Shown piece by piece: positions 53,781-64,000 of a stretch of DNA of 64,000 nt. The notes beneath the pieces were generated by a model, which made no database searches, was not told the DNA's origin, and saw nothing but the letters and a program-made list of their open reading frames with translations. How positions within the stretch are numbered: position 1 is the first letter of the stretch; each line of letters opens with the position of its first letter. Made by a program: the position numbers and the translations under genes. Source of the DNA: Desmodus rotundus (lineage: Eukaryota; Chordata; Mammalia; Chiroptera; Phyllostomidae); contig NC_071391.1 of the NCBI RefSeq assembly GCF_022682495.2, positions 40,462,498 through 40,526,497 of the forward strand. The letters run 5' to 3'.

Positions 53781-55789
53781 GCGATTTCGTTGAGCAGCCT
53801 AATACTAGAACTTGGAAGATTATCAGTAGCAGAATAACTGAAGATGGGAAAGGACATAAAGGTAAAACTTGGCCTTGGGCTGGTTCTCTGGAGTCTGGGT
53901 CTGGGAGACAATGCCTGTTCATCTGTACAGCCTCCTAGTGTACAAGGGAGGAGGGGGGCTTCCTGAGGTCTGGCTTTGGAAGCTCTGCTTTCCCACAGTA
54001 GTCAGCACCTGGGCAGGTGAGGGGATGAGGTATTCAGGGTGTGACTTCCAGAGAAGGAGAGGGAGGGCTGGTGTCTGAGGCCCACCTGGCAGTGACCATG
54101 CCTGTCCCCCAAGGACGAGGGGCTGTAGGAACCATGAGAGACTGGAACTTGACTCATCCTTGACCAGCCTCTTCCCTGAGCTGGAAGCAGGACCAGGAGC
54201 AGCAAGCCAGTTGGCTGACTTGCCTTTTCTGCCTTAAAGTACTTTGTTTCTGTTGCTAGCAACAGACATGGGTAGTATAAATAAAACACAGACACTCAGG
54301 CACATAGATACATGCAGAGACTGAAACTTTGAGTTGTCAGGGGCAGGGAGAGGGGCTGGGTGGAAGGGGGCTGAAAATGTGCAGCTAAGCCTCTGAGGAT
54401 ACTTAGTGTGCCCCAGGCCCTCCCTCCAGCCTTCAGCCATCTGCCTCCTGGTAGGGGTGGCTGAGTGGGGGGAGCCTGGCAGTCGAGGAGGAGATGACAC
54501 TCTGGATGCCACAGGTTTCAAAGACTAGCTGCTTGCTTCATTTGGATGCAAAGCTTTGCTCAGGCAGACACTCCTCCAGGCTGGTGACCTGAGGGCCGAT
54601 GGCAGCTTCTTCCCTTCTGTCCTGCCCTCTCTTTGAGGCTTTGCTCATTGATCCCTTGGGGTGCTCACAGGTGGTGTACATTGGTCAGCAGCAGCCATGG
54701 CCTTTCCGGCTATCCTGACTATAAAAGCCCCCTAAGATCTGCACACCTAAACGTGTAACTGGTGGTTTGGGTAAGCTCCAGAGAGGTGAGAGCTTCCTTA
54801 GCATGGGCTGAGACTGATTCAGCCTGCTGGGACGGGTGGTCTTATCAGCGGGAGCCTGAGTAGTTAGTGCCATAAGAAGTAACAGTTGCATCTCCTATGA
54901 GATGGGCTTCTTCAGGTAGGCTGTGATGAGGAAGACTGTGAGTCTCCATTGCTGGAAATACAAGTAGGGACAGATTAGGTGTTCTCCCTTCCTCCCTGGT
55001 TCTCCAAGGTATCTAAGGTTACACCTGGAAAACCTCTTCCGTTTCTGAGTTATGTGGGGGGAAAGGAGCTGCGGCGATAGGATATGTCCTGTTATGTCAT
55101 GGTTACTGTGTTTATTACTACAGGAGTTAATGTACAAGATACATGTGAGTGGGTTACCTCTTTTTATAACGTAGGAGGCATGCAGGATGATCCCTATAAT
55201 AATAGCAACCTAACTCATATTCTGACAACTTGTCTTGACTAGGGCAGAGAGGAGTGGAGTGACTATTAGGGTCTGAGAATTGCATCTTGCTCTGGAGGGG
55301 CCCGAGGGGGTCACCTCCATGTGACCTCTGTCACCTGTGCAGTCACGGTGGCAGGAGGTCTGGGACCTTTCGAGGAAAGCATTGGTTGTTTTCTCTATTC
55401 TCTGGCTTAGGGAAGGACTGTGAGGCTCTGCCTCTGGACCTTAGCAGGAGGAGTTGACAAGGGCTGTTATTGAATGGGGTGGGACCCAGCCTAGCTGTGA
55501 AGCTAATAAAACTTTAAATCGGGCAGAAGGCAGTGCTACTCAAGCTGGTCAGAGAATGACGGTTCTTGCAACAATACGCTCCAAACCACCCGGCCTGGCT
55601 GGCTTCTTAGAAAGGTTGAAGGAGAGGCAAGAAGACCTCACCCCACTGTACTTTATGTCCCTTGCTCACCGCAACCCCCACAAGTATCATAGCAAGCTGC
55701 CTGTAGGGTCTGGTGGTTGACTCCCCTACCCTGAATGGTTGACTCACCATTCAGGTGAGCAGGGAGGTTCATGTTGAAGCCCCACCCAC
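53781..55789. other. Unique-looking sequence
   Basis: No gene or clear repeat. A short inverted repeat (GGTTGACTC near 55710, then GGTTGACTCACCATTC and its complement near 55736-55755) was noted. Confidence 0.35.
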
Positions 55790-55900
55790 CAATTAGGAGC
55801 CTGTAGGATTGTGTTGTTTTCCTTATTGTGTCCTCGGTGCCTGGCCTAGTGCCTGGCACAGAGCAAGTGCCTGGTCATTGGGGATGGAATGATTTCCTAG
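55790..55900 (+). mobile_element. L2 LINE 3' end
   Basis: TCCTCGGTGCCTGGCCTAGT, GCCTGGCACAGAGCAAGTGC. Confidence 0.55.
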
Positions 55901-56324
55901 CCTCCGCTTAAGAGGGACCTTCGACTGGGCCTTGGAGCACAGATAGGATGTGGATAAGCAGAGAGGAAGGGGAGTGCTCTAGGCTGGAAATGGTCTCAGC
56001 ACAAAAGCATGGAGGCAGCAATGGACATTTTTGGAGCAGGTGTCCTGTCTGGAGAGAGAAGTGCATTTGTGTGTGTGTCTTCAGGTGGAGGGGCATGAAG
56101 GGTGTGGGGGTAGGGAGGAGGGTGGTTGAAGAGGAGAAAGGAAGAGGGAATGGAGGTTGGTGGGTAGCGTTTGACAAGGTGCTGGAGGAAGTGGAAGAAT
56201 CTGGGTATGATGTGATTGGCAGTTAAGGACCCCAGAGGAATGACATGCTATTGATGTTCCAGGATGCTAAGTTTGCCATTTATGAGCAAGGAGGACTGGA
56301 TGGAAGAATAAAGGGAACTGATAT
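55901..56324. other. Purine-rich unique sequence
   Basis: GGAGG-rich on the plus strand; opposing 89- and 92-codon frames are composition artefacts. Confidence 0.3.
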
Positions 56325-56440
56325 TGATAACAGTAATACTTTACATTTATTTAGTGCTTCCCATGGGCTGGCACTTGATGAAGCACTCCGTATGTAATCA
56401 GATCATTGTAGTAAACTAGATATGAAGCGATGAGCTGAGA
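56325..56440 (-). mobile_element. MIR SINE fragment
   Basis: AATACTTTACATTTATTTAG, TGCTTCCCATGGGCTGGCAC, AAGCACTCCGTATGTAATC. Confidence 0.5.
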
Positions 56441-57744
56441 AAAAATTGCACAAAAGATGATATAGCTAGTTTCTTCATATTTGACTATGTTTGGCTCTTA
56501 TGTGGTTAAATAAGAAACGGCTCCAAGGACATCTTCTTCCTGGGCTCTGCTTCCGAAAATTTGTCCTTGAAGCTGGAGCTGTTATCTGGCATGGCTGGGC
56601 CGCTGAGCTTTCGCATACTCCCTGCCAGGAACTAATGTCCTTGGGCCTCAGCTGGGGTGTGTCCCCAATTCAGCCATCTGGAAGGTCAGTGAAATTAGCC
56701 ACTAGAATGTGCCCATTAGTGCTTCGAGGGGTTACAACCTGTCAGTGGAATCCTAAGCCTGGGAACTGCTTCTCTCGTAGGGCTTTTCAAAGTTGGAACA
56801 GGCTAACTTCTAGCCCTGACTGATCCCTTATTTGGACACTAAATTTTCAGGGTGAGATTGGACTTCTGCTTTGGTTTAGGGGAGTGTTTTAAGGATCTGG
56901 TATCCTTGTGAGTGAGTGATCTCAAAGAGAGAATGTAGCGTCAGAGCCATACCTTTCTCTGCCTGATTCTCTTCTTGGCCTCCAGCCCATCCACTTATAA
57001 GACCAGGCTGGGGCCCCTGTCCCTTCACCTGTCCACTGTCCCATCACCTGAGTTTCCCAGAGGGCACATGGACAGCACATCATGGAGCCAGGAGTCAGGG
57101 TGGCTGAGGCTTGAGAGTCTGGCTCCAAGGGTTGGGGATGACTTCATGCTCAGCCTTGGGGCTTGGCTCTTGGCTTTGAGGAACTCATTGTGCCCATTGA
57201 CTGGGTGGATTTACAGTTTTTCAGCCCAGCTGTCTGTGAGACCATGGAGGGTGCCGGGAGGGGTGAGGGTGTGGAGGGTGGGTGGTAGTGGTGGTGCGGA
57301 GGGTGAAGAGTCTTTTGTGGCAACTTTGAGAGCATATTTGCCCTGCCCACCCCGCATTGTGGACAGCTTATCATACTGGAAGCCCAACTCTGTCATTTTC
57401 CGGCTTTCCCTCTGGTTGACCCCTGCCGACCTCAGGAAAGTAATTCAGCTCACGGCAGTGGCATTGGATGCTGTTGGAGGAAGGGAAAGCAGGAAGAAGA
57501 ACATATTTCTGTCAACAAAGGTGTGCTTTCACTAGTTGGAACTTGCTGTAAGGCGGCCTTCAGCTCTTTGGGCGATTACTGTGGGCTTAAAGTGTAATGT
57601 CGTAAGTGGAAGAGACTGTAAATCATAAAGACAGGTAGGGCTGTGGAGTGAGGTAGGGCCTCCAGCGGCAGTTGCCAGGAACCCGAGGTAGAGGCTGACT
57701 GAGCTGAGAAACTGCTGCTGCCCAGGAAGAAAGCACTTCGGCAG
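56441..57744. other. Unique-looking sequence
   Basis: Frames of 110 codons (56491-56823) and 186 codons (56975-57535) on the plus strand have no recognised domain, no Kozak or exon context, and the latter crosses a GGT/GGA-rich stretch. I do not call a gene. Confidence 0.35.
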
Positions 57745-57915
57745 TGGTAAGTCCCTTGCGTGCGATACCTTCCTTAATCTGCGCAGCAACATGCTGTGGT
57801 TGGAACTGTCATCTCCGTGTCGTAGATGAGGAAGCTGAAGCTTAGAAAGTTTGGGTAACTCCTCCACGGCATCATTGCTAGTAGGGGCAGAGCTGGAATG
57901 TATACAAGACCACTC
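57745..57915 (-). mobile_element. MIR SINE
   Basis: CTTAATCTGCGCAGCAACAT, GTCGTAGATGAGGAAGCTGA, GTAGGGGCAGAGCTGGAATG. Confidence 0.75.
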
Positions 57916-57988
57916 TTTCCCCCTTATTTCTTGTAGAGGAAACCAACCCATTGATTTTAGAAGACTTTTTACTTTAAAATAGTTTTAG

Positions 57989-58203
57989 GCCCTGGCTGGT
58001 GTAGCTCAGTGGATTGAGCATGGGCTTGTGAACCGAAGGGTCTCCAGTTCGATTCCCAGTCAGGGCATGTATCTGGGTTATAGGCCAGGTCCCCAGTAGG
58101 GGGCGCATGAGAGACAACCACACATTAATGTTTCTCTCCCTCTCTCTCCCCCTTCCCCTCTCTCTAAAAAAATGAATAAATAAAATCTTTTAAAAAATAA
58201 AAT
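57989..58203 (+). mobile_element. Ves SINE with perfect TSD
   Basis: Closest to the family consensus as I know it: GCCCTGGCTGGTGTAGCTCA, GTGGATTGAGCATGGGCTTG, CCAGTTCGATTCCCAGTCAG, GTCCCCAGTAGGGGGCGCAT, ACAACCACACATTAATGTTT, A-rich tail. The TSD AAAATAGTTTTAG is identical at 57976-57988 and 58204-58216. Confidence 0.96.
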
Positions 58204-58387
58204 AAAATAGTTTTAGATTTATAGAACAATTGTAAGGATAGTACAGAGAGCTCCTGTAGCCCCTGCAAGCCATTCATGTTTTTTCTTCCTTTTCGGATCC
58301 ATTTTATGAGGATCCATTGGGGGTGGGTACAGATTTGGGGTGAGAATATTTTTTCTAAAGATTACAACTTGGTGATTTTTCAGCTTG

Positions 58388-58631
58388 AATTTTTTTTTAA
58401 ATCCTCTCCCGAGGACATGTTCATTGATTGTAGAGAGAAGAAGGGGGAGAGAGAGAGAGACAGACAGACAGACATCAGTGTGAGAGAGAAACATTAATCA
58501 GATGCCTCCCATATGTGCCTGGACCATGGCTCTAACCTGAAACCTAGGTATATGCCTTGACTGGAATCAAACCTGCAACCTTTTTGGTGCGTGGGACAAA
58601 GCTCCAACCAACTGAGCCACCTGGCCAGGGC
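58388..58631 (-). mobile_element. Ves SINE, dimer-like form
   Basis: The minus strand begins GCCCTGGCCAGGTGGCTCAG at 58631, then the tRNA-like body, a repeated module (GGTTGCAGGTTTGATTCC and GGTTTCAGGTTAGAGCC), a GA/CAGA-rich run at 58440-58475 and a degenerate tail with T9 at 58388-58396. Confidence 0.88.
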
Positions 58632-59674
58632 TCGGCTAGGATTTTTGAAAGTCTGTCAGAGTATGTATTTCTTCCCCAACCCCACTTCGTCTCAGCTCTG
58701 CTATGCTGGGCTAGAGCTGGCTTTGACATCTACTTTTAGAGTTAAATACCCTACTTTCTGACTCCCTCAGTAGGGTTGGATAACAGCTGAGTTTCAGAGA
58801 GTCAGGGAAGGCAGGCAGCTAGGGGAGGATGCTTAGAAGCGTGGCTTCTGGACATTCTTCTGTCTGATGGGCTGGGGGCTGGGGGTCGGGGAGTGTTAAT
58901 AGTTTCAGCTGGTGTCTCTCGGCCTGGAGCCAGAGCCCTCCTAGGGACACGGGGAGTATCTCTGTGGTGAAGGCTGTTCCCTTGGATGCTCTCTGGAGTC
59001 TCTCCTTGCACTGTGCAGAATGGTTTGTGGTAGTCGCTGCTCTGGGCCTAGGCCCCAGTCTGCAAGCAGGCTGGCTGGCTGGCTGTGGGCAGTGGGTGTG
59101 CTTCGCTTTGGGGCCCCCGACACAGTCTCCATTTAAGGGAAAGGGGTCTGTGATCTCCTTGGCTCTGGGTGTGAATGGGCTGGCCCGAAGTTTGCTCATG
59201 GCCTTTGCTGGATGTGCTTTTTCAATGAGATCATTCCAGAATTACATTCCTGTGAAATTATGTTTCACTCAGGACGTGAAGCTGGGTTTGTGTTAAAGCG
59301 CTGGCACTAAAACTCAGGGCGCAGAGCGGGGCAGAAATGAGAATAGGGATAAACAGCGTTTATTTGGAAGGAGGGAAAGACACAGAGAGAGAAAACAATT
59401 GTTAAAGGATTTTGCATTTAGAATTAATACACTGTAAGCAAAGTCAGGGAGTCGGGATTGCCCCTCAGCCCAGGGAAAGGCAGACGTGATGTTTGTTGTC
59501 CCAGCCGCCTGCCACCCCCAGGCAGTGTGGGCTCACTGTCCCACATCTCATTTTCCTCTCTTCCCTTTGTCCGTCTGTCTCTGTGTCTCTCTGTTTCTGT
59601 CTGTCTCCGCCTCTCTCTGACTCTGAAACACACACACAGCCCCTCCCTGCCGGCGGAGTGAGATTCTCATACTC
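58632..59674. other. Unique-looking sequence
   Basis: A GGCT array (GGCTGGCTGGCTGGCTG near 59070) and a TCTG/CTCT-rich run at about 59570-59625. No gene supported. Confidence 0.35.
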
Positions 59675-59990
59675 CATGAATCTGCCCTGTCCCCCTGCCT
59701 ACGTGCCGTTCCCTTAGCTTGGAATGCCCTTCTCTCCCTTTTCTGCCTAGAAAACCGCAGTCACTCTGTGTAACTATGTCAGCATTGCCTTCTCCGAAAC
59801 CTATTGTGCTGCCGTCCAGCAGGGTTGTTTCCTGGTGCCTCTGTGCTGTCCCTCCCCTGTGCGTCCCCCTCTTCCAGCCCTTCTCACTTGGTGTATTTGG
59901 AGGGCAAGGAGTATGTCAGCCGGTACCCAGTACAGTGCTTGGTAAACAGCAGGGGCTCGTGAAGTGACTGTCGAAGGAAGGAACTAAATG
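59675..59990 (+). mobile_element. L2 LINE 3' end
   Basis: CCGTTCCCTTAGCTTGGAAT, then the CAGTACAGTGCTTGGTAAAC end. Sense orientation, diverged. Confidence 0.6.
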
Positions 59991-60354
59991 AGTGAAGAGT
60001 TGGATATAAACGAAAGTTGGGTGCTGTGGGCGGGGCAAGCCACAGCAGGGGGGCTAACAGCGCGAGTGACATCAGAGGTCAGGAGAGTGGAGTGTCGGAC
60101 CTGCAGAAAAGGTGGTGTATGTGTGTGGGGGTGCACAAGAGCACGAAGGAGTTTGTGCAGTGGTAAGACAGCCCAGTGGGTTCTAGGTTCCACAGACAGA
60201 GTTCTGGGGTTCAGCCCGGATTCACCCGAGGTCGGATGGAACGACTTCCCGAGGAGTCTCGCGAAACTGTGGCAGGATGGAGAGGAAAGAGCGCCAGGTT
60301 TGGAACTGGGGGCTCCAGGTGGTGGTGGCAGCAGTACTCTTAATGGTGACGACA
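59991..60354. other. Unique-looking, somewhat GC-rich sequence
   Basis: Long overlapping frames on both strands (59984-60574 minus, 59988-60470 plus) reflect few AT-rich stops; neither has a known domain and both enter the hAT element. Confidence 0.35.
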
Positions 60355-60719
60355 GCAACAGCAATAACGTAGTCCTTACTGTGGGCCAGACACCATTCAA
60401 GCACTGTTTGTATATTAGCCCAGGGCTCCTCAACCCCCGGTCTGCGGACCGATGCCAGTCTGGGGCCTGATGGGAACTGGAGGAGGTGAGTGGTGGGCTA
60501 GGTGTTAAAACTTTGCTCCCTTGCATTACCACCTCAGCTTTGCCTTCTGCCTCCCCCACATCCCCTAACCCCATCTGTGGAAAAATGGTCTTCCATGAAA
60601 CCGATCCGTGGTGCCAAAAAGGTTGGGGACCACTGTATTAGCCCGTTGATCCTATAATTGTTGCCATACGAGGAACTGTGCTCACACAACTACAAAGTAG
60701 TTCTAGACCTGGTTCTGCA
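60355..60719 (-). mobile_element. MIR-like SINE split by a hAT element
   Basis: TTACTGTGGGCCAGACACCA and TTCAAGCACTGTTTGTATAT on the left, CGTTGATCCTATAATTGTTG on the right. They become continuous once the hAT element and one TSD copy are removed. Confidence 0.6.
60421..60635. mobile_element. Non-autonomous hAT element with perfect 8-bp TSD
   Basis: Left end CAGGGCTCCTCAACCCCCGG; right end, reverse complement, CAGTGGTCCCCAACCTTTTT. The TSD TATTAGCC is identical at 60413-60420 and 60636-60643. The interior includes GGGAACTGGAGGAGGTGAGT and AAAATGGTCTTCCATGAAAC. 215 bp, no coding capacity. Confidence 0.85.
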
Positions 60720-60890
60720 TGTAGCAGCTGAGAGACTTTGGGGCAAGAATGCCTTTCTGAGCCTTGGTCTCCTTTGTAAAATAAAGAAAAATACCAATTG
60801 CATTTACCACCTGGGCTTGTTTGGTAGCCTCAAATGAGATAACATGTGAAAGTGTCTTTGGAAAGTATAAAGCACTCTAAAGTATTTTGG
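60720..60890 (+). mobile_element. MIR SINE
   Basis: AGCTGAGAGACTTTGGGGCA, TTCTGAGCCTTGGTCTCCTT, CCTCAAATGAGATAACATGT. Confidence 0.7.
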
Positions 60891-61426
60891 AGGCAGCACT
60901 GGGGAAGAAGGGAAACTTGCATCCGATATTTTAGACACAGAGCTCACATGTAGCCTGCAGGCTGCCCTGAGTGTGGGCCACAACTGTGTTTCACAGCCTC
61001 ACTGGGCTGGCCAGTGGCTGAGTCTTTGATTCTGTTTAGAATCAGGATTTGAGCTGCCATTAAAGAAGCCAACTTTTATTGGAGCCAAAGGTACACATGA
61101 AATGTCACTAGGGGCAGATCGTTAGGGCTAACCAGCCCATCCCTCCTAGCCAGGGATGACGTAGGGGGAAGCAGGGTGGTGGTGGGCATTTGCATGGGGG
61201 AGAATTATGTGTTGGGCCTTTGGGAGCAGTGAGGCTGCTGCAGCTGGTGGCAGAGAGGCTGGCTTGGAGATGTGGCCAGGTCAGTTCCCCCAGCCCAGTG
61301 GCACATCAGTAGACTGCGGGATTCCGTGGGTGGGTGGGTGGGACCCATTTTTCCTCAGGTGAAAAGTCTGGGGAGTTTTTAGAAGTTGCTTTACAGACTG
61401 GGGAGGCTGTGCCACTGGGCCCTACA
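60891..61426. other. Unique-looking sequence
   Basis: No feature recognised apart from a GGGT repeat near 61328-61341. Confidence 0.3.
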
Positions 61427-61461
61427 GGTGTGTGTGTGTGTGTGTGTGTGTGCACGCGCGT
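61427..61461 (+). repeat. TG microsatellite with CG end
   Basis: About 12-13 TG units, then CACGCGCGTG. Confidence 0.9.
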
Positions 61462-61465
61462 GCTG

Positions 61466-61645
61466 TGCCACACAGTGGAATACGCTGCAGTCATGAAATA
61501 GAATGAAATCTTGCCATCTGCAACCATGTGGATGGACCTGGGGGTATTACTAAGGGAAATAAGTCAGACAAAGACAAATGCCAGATGATTTTACTTAAAT
61601 GTGGAATCTACAAAAACAAAATAAACAAGCAGAACAGAAACAAAC
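61466..61645 (+). mobile_element. L1 3' fragment
   Basis: CACAGTGGAATACGCTGCAG, CCATGTGGATGGACCTGGGG, AAGTCAGACAAAGACAAATG and AATCTACAAAAACAAAATAA are ORF2-end to 3' UTR phrases of an older L1. Confidence 0.75.
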
Positions 61646-63184
61646 TAACAAAAGAGGAGTTGCTTGACATTGCTATTGCAACAAAGTGGGCCATTTTTGT
61701 GGGCTTTGGGCCCACACATGTGTCACCACTTGGGCTTGGGGAGTGTGCTGAGCAGGGCAGTGGATGAGGAGCGGGTGAAGGGGCTGAAGAGGGGTGCGTA
61801 TCCTTGTGTAGCCGAGGAGGAGCAGCGTGGTCCTTCTGAGGCCAGTTGCTAACAAGAGTTGTCTGGACCTCCTGTGAGCCGAGCTCAGAGCGCCTCCAGC
61901 CTGATAGTTGCCTGGATTGGCCACAATGCCTGTGTGAATAATTATAGGTCACTGAACAGAACCACTAGTCAGCTACATCCCTCAAAAATGCCTAATTGCA
62001 GGCTGCAAATATGAAAATATACAAGAGCTTAGATACATGTCATAGCTCATTACAGAGAGCGATGGCATGAGTCAGATGTGACTTGGGTGGCTTTTGGGTG
62101 TTGGGAGCTGCTTGGGGAACATGCTGCCTGGCCCAGAAGAAGGGGGGGAGGCATATTCCACATGCTTCCCACAGGGAGACTAGGGACTCTGGGAAAGGGG
62201 AACAAGTACAGGCTGTGACCACAGCTTGCTCTTCACATCTGCACTTGCACAGCTAGATGGACGTGGTTACCTGAAGATAGATTTGACTTTTATTTGGGAA
62301 CTATCTCCACCACTAGTTTACAAACCGCATTAGAGAATGTCACTGTGAGTGTCAGGACGCTTGGCATTTGTAAATCTAATATTTTTGGATTTAACTATTT
62401 CTACCACTCCTGAAGGCCTGTGGTATGTAGTATGTAAATGGCTGGCTTTGAAGTTTGAAACAGTGCAATAAGGACTCAGGGAAGCAGGGTGCCTCGTTGC
62501 GAGGGAGCCTGGCTCGGTGCTCAGCGATGGCGTATCTGCTGAGCTCTGTGGACCTCCCTTCCGAACTAATCTGTGCATTTATGAGGCAGGGGAAATGGGT
62601 AAGGACAAGGATTTTTTTTTTTGAGCTCTCAATAACAGAAAACATTCTGGAAGATGTCTCATCTCCCTTCCTCTTTGCCTACTTTTTTTTTTAAGGATAA
62701 GGATTCTTAAAATTAGTCTTAGAAGAACTTTGGGATTTTGTGAACTCACTAAAATGGTCAATAGAAATTTATGTGCATATAAATTTCCTATGGGGGTTCC
62801 TAGGGTTTATTAAGATACTCACAGGGCTCTGTGACCTCAAAGTGAATGACAACTGCTGTGCTCTAGGGTGGAGGCTTGGGATGGTCTCATTGTACATCCC
62901 CTTTGATATCAAGGGTCTGCAGCATACTCAACTTATTCAAGTAACTTAATAAGTTACTGCTTATTCTGAGCTAACATGAATTGCTCTAGTTTGCACCATG
63001 TTTTGTCACATGGTTCTGAATGAGTTAGCACCCTTGAAGGACGCAGACTTTCTTTCAGAGAAACTCCAGGAATATTTCAAGGACTTTGAGGGCAATTTGC
63101 AAATGGCAACTTCAGAATGCTTTGAGAATGCATTGGAATGAAAGTGCAGGCCTCTAAGGACTACTTTGAAGAGGACAACACCTG
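61646..63184. other. Unique-looking sequence
   Basis: No gene supported. Overlapping frames on both strands at 61608-61952 have no domain. Confidence 0.35.
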
Positions 63185-63427
63185 GTATATTGTGTGCAGT
63201 GGTCTCCCCTTACCCATGGTTTCACTTTCTATGGTTTCAGTTACCTGTGGCCAACTGTGACCCTAAAATATTACATGGAAAATTCCAAGATAAACAACGC
63301 AGGAGTTCTAGGTTGTGCACCAGCCTGAGTAGCAGGATGAAATCTTGCACCATTCTGCTCTGTCCTTCCCAGAGCGAGAATCATCACTTTGTCCATTGTA
63401 TCCACACTGTGTACCGTGTCCCTTAAT
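63185..63427 (+). mobile_element. Tigger/pogo-like fossil
   Basis: CCATGGTTTCACTTTCTATG, GTTTCAGTTACCTGTGGCCA and AAATATTACATGGAAAATTC are the 5' end phrases of mammalian Tigger elements. Confidence 0.6.
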
Positions 63428-63700
63428 ATCTGCTGGGGACTAGTTCCAGGACCCCCTGTGGGAACCAAAACTCATGGATGCTCAAGTCCTTTATATAAAG
63501 TGGCATAATATTTGCATATAACCAAAGCATATCTTCCTGTATTCTTTAAATTATCTCTAGATTACTTATCATACCTAATACAGTATAAATGCTGTGTAAG
63601 TAGTTGTTATACTGTATTGTTCAGGGCATTTTGACAAGAAAAATGTCTGTACACATTTGGTACACATGCAGCCATCTTAGTACATGTCAGCAACAATGTA
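63428..63700. mobile_element. Second Tigger/MER44-like fossil
   Basis: ATCTGCTGGGGACTAGTTCC, GATGCTCAAGTCCTTTATAT, TCTCTAGATTACTTATCATA, GTATAAATGCTGTGTAAGTA, and ATTTGGTACACATGCAGCCA. It could instead be the other end of the element at 63185. Confidence 0.5.
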
Positions 63701-64000
63701 ACTTTAAAAAATACATCTTTGTATTGATTCCCAAGCTCTTTGTAAACTCCTTCAAGTGTGTGCTGTTAAATTGAGACAGCATCAGGATAGACTCCATCAC
63801 AGGATATTCCCTGAAGCACAGAATGAGGAGGGGACTGAGCAAACATCAGAGGAAAGCACCAGTTGACCAAGACAACTCTGAGACAAAAACGCGCGGAGGT
63901 AAGCCTCCAGCAGAGCCCCACCTGTGTGCCGGGAGCAGTCTGCACTGCGTTCGAAAGCACTTGTAATAAATGCACCCCAGAGAGCCTGAACACTGGCTTT
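63701..64000. other. Unique sequence to window end
   Basis: No feature recognised. Confidence 0.3.

Noticed and set aside
56975..57535. 186-codon plus-strand ORF
   Set aside because: No recognised motif; part is encoded by a GGT/GGA-rich simple stretch.
57989..58060. tRNA gene
   Set aside because: The A-box- and B-box-like sequences belong to the tRNA-derived head of a Ves SINE with a TSD and A tail; the cloverleaf is not complete.
59984..60574. 196-codon minus-strand ORF and 160-codon plus-strand ORF
   Set aside because: They overlap on opposite strands and both enter the hAT element at 60421; no domain is visible.
1..64000. CRISPR array, operon or bacterial features
   Set aside because: The repeat content is mammalian; no regularly spaced direct repeats, operon-like packing or ribosome-binding-site pattern exists.
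1..64000. Endogenous retrovirus
   Set aside because: No LTR pair, primer-binding site or gag/pol/env-like frame was recognised.

Overview
This is a stretch of mammalian nuclear DNA, almost certainly from a bat. The best marker is a tRNA-derived SINE of the Ves type, the chiropteran family, present in about eight copies on both strands; several have perfect 13-14 bp target-site duplications (TSDs). Also present are L1 elements with bat-like 3' ends, an ORF1-only L1 derivative (HAL1 type), internally deleted mariner and hAT elements with intact terminal inverted repeats (TIRs), and a background of old mammalian repeats (MIR, L2, MER5A, Tigger, L1M). Family level inside Chiroptera cannot be settled by eye, but Ves elements point to Yangochiroptera.

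No protein-coding gene could be established. Every open frame with a recognisable protein is a decayed transposon product: L1/HAL1 ORF1 at 1-291, 711-1290 and 39955-40566; L1 ORF2 at 2663-3563 and 14439-14870; a mariner transposase N-terminus at 11770-12107. The window is probably intronic or intergenic. The best hints of a host gene lie at 24.1-27.7 kb on the + strand: an exon-like block with acceptor and donor (24167-24255), a possible first exon with an 11-codon coding start ending in a strong donor (24915-24947), and a phase-compatible candidate exon at 27581-27642. These are sequence-signal predictions only.

Layout. 1-4077: L1/HAL1 pieces in opposing orientations. 4078-11696: mostly unique sequence with a lone minus-strand ORF (4700-5206), a G-quadruplex-like tract (7091-7175), a Tigger fossil cut by a Ves SINE, and a second SINE. 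11697-18496: a deleted mariner, two hAT miniature elements, a SINE split by an L1, a 59-bp L1 tail insertion, an old L1 fragment and a young SINE. 18497-24166: L2 and MIR remains. 24167-34304: possible exons, then unique sequence with MIRs. 34305-38147: L2, a SINE with a CA microsatellite, MER5A. 38148-41480: old L1, then a near-complete HAL1 and a short L1 that share one target site. 41481-49425: L2, SINE, a palindromic mariner-type miniature element, MIR. 48957-51620: a 98-bp direct duplication whose second copy sits inside an old L1. 51621-59990: L2/MIR, two more SINEs. 59991-64000: a MIR broken by a hAT element with a perfect 8-bp TSD, an L1 scrap, and Tigger-like remnants.

The most unusual observations are the 98-bp near-identical copy moved 1.34 kb (48957-49054 to 50297-50394) with short microhomology at its ends; two L1-machinery insertions that reused the same TTTT/AA site, leaving three copies of one 14-bp target sequence (39471, 41315, 41467); and the HAL1 copy whose ORF1 start is preceded by a 19-nt A tract.
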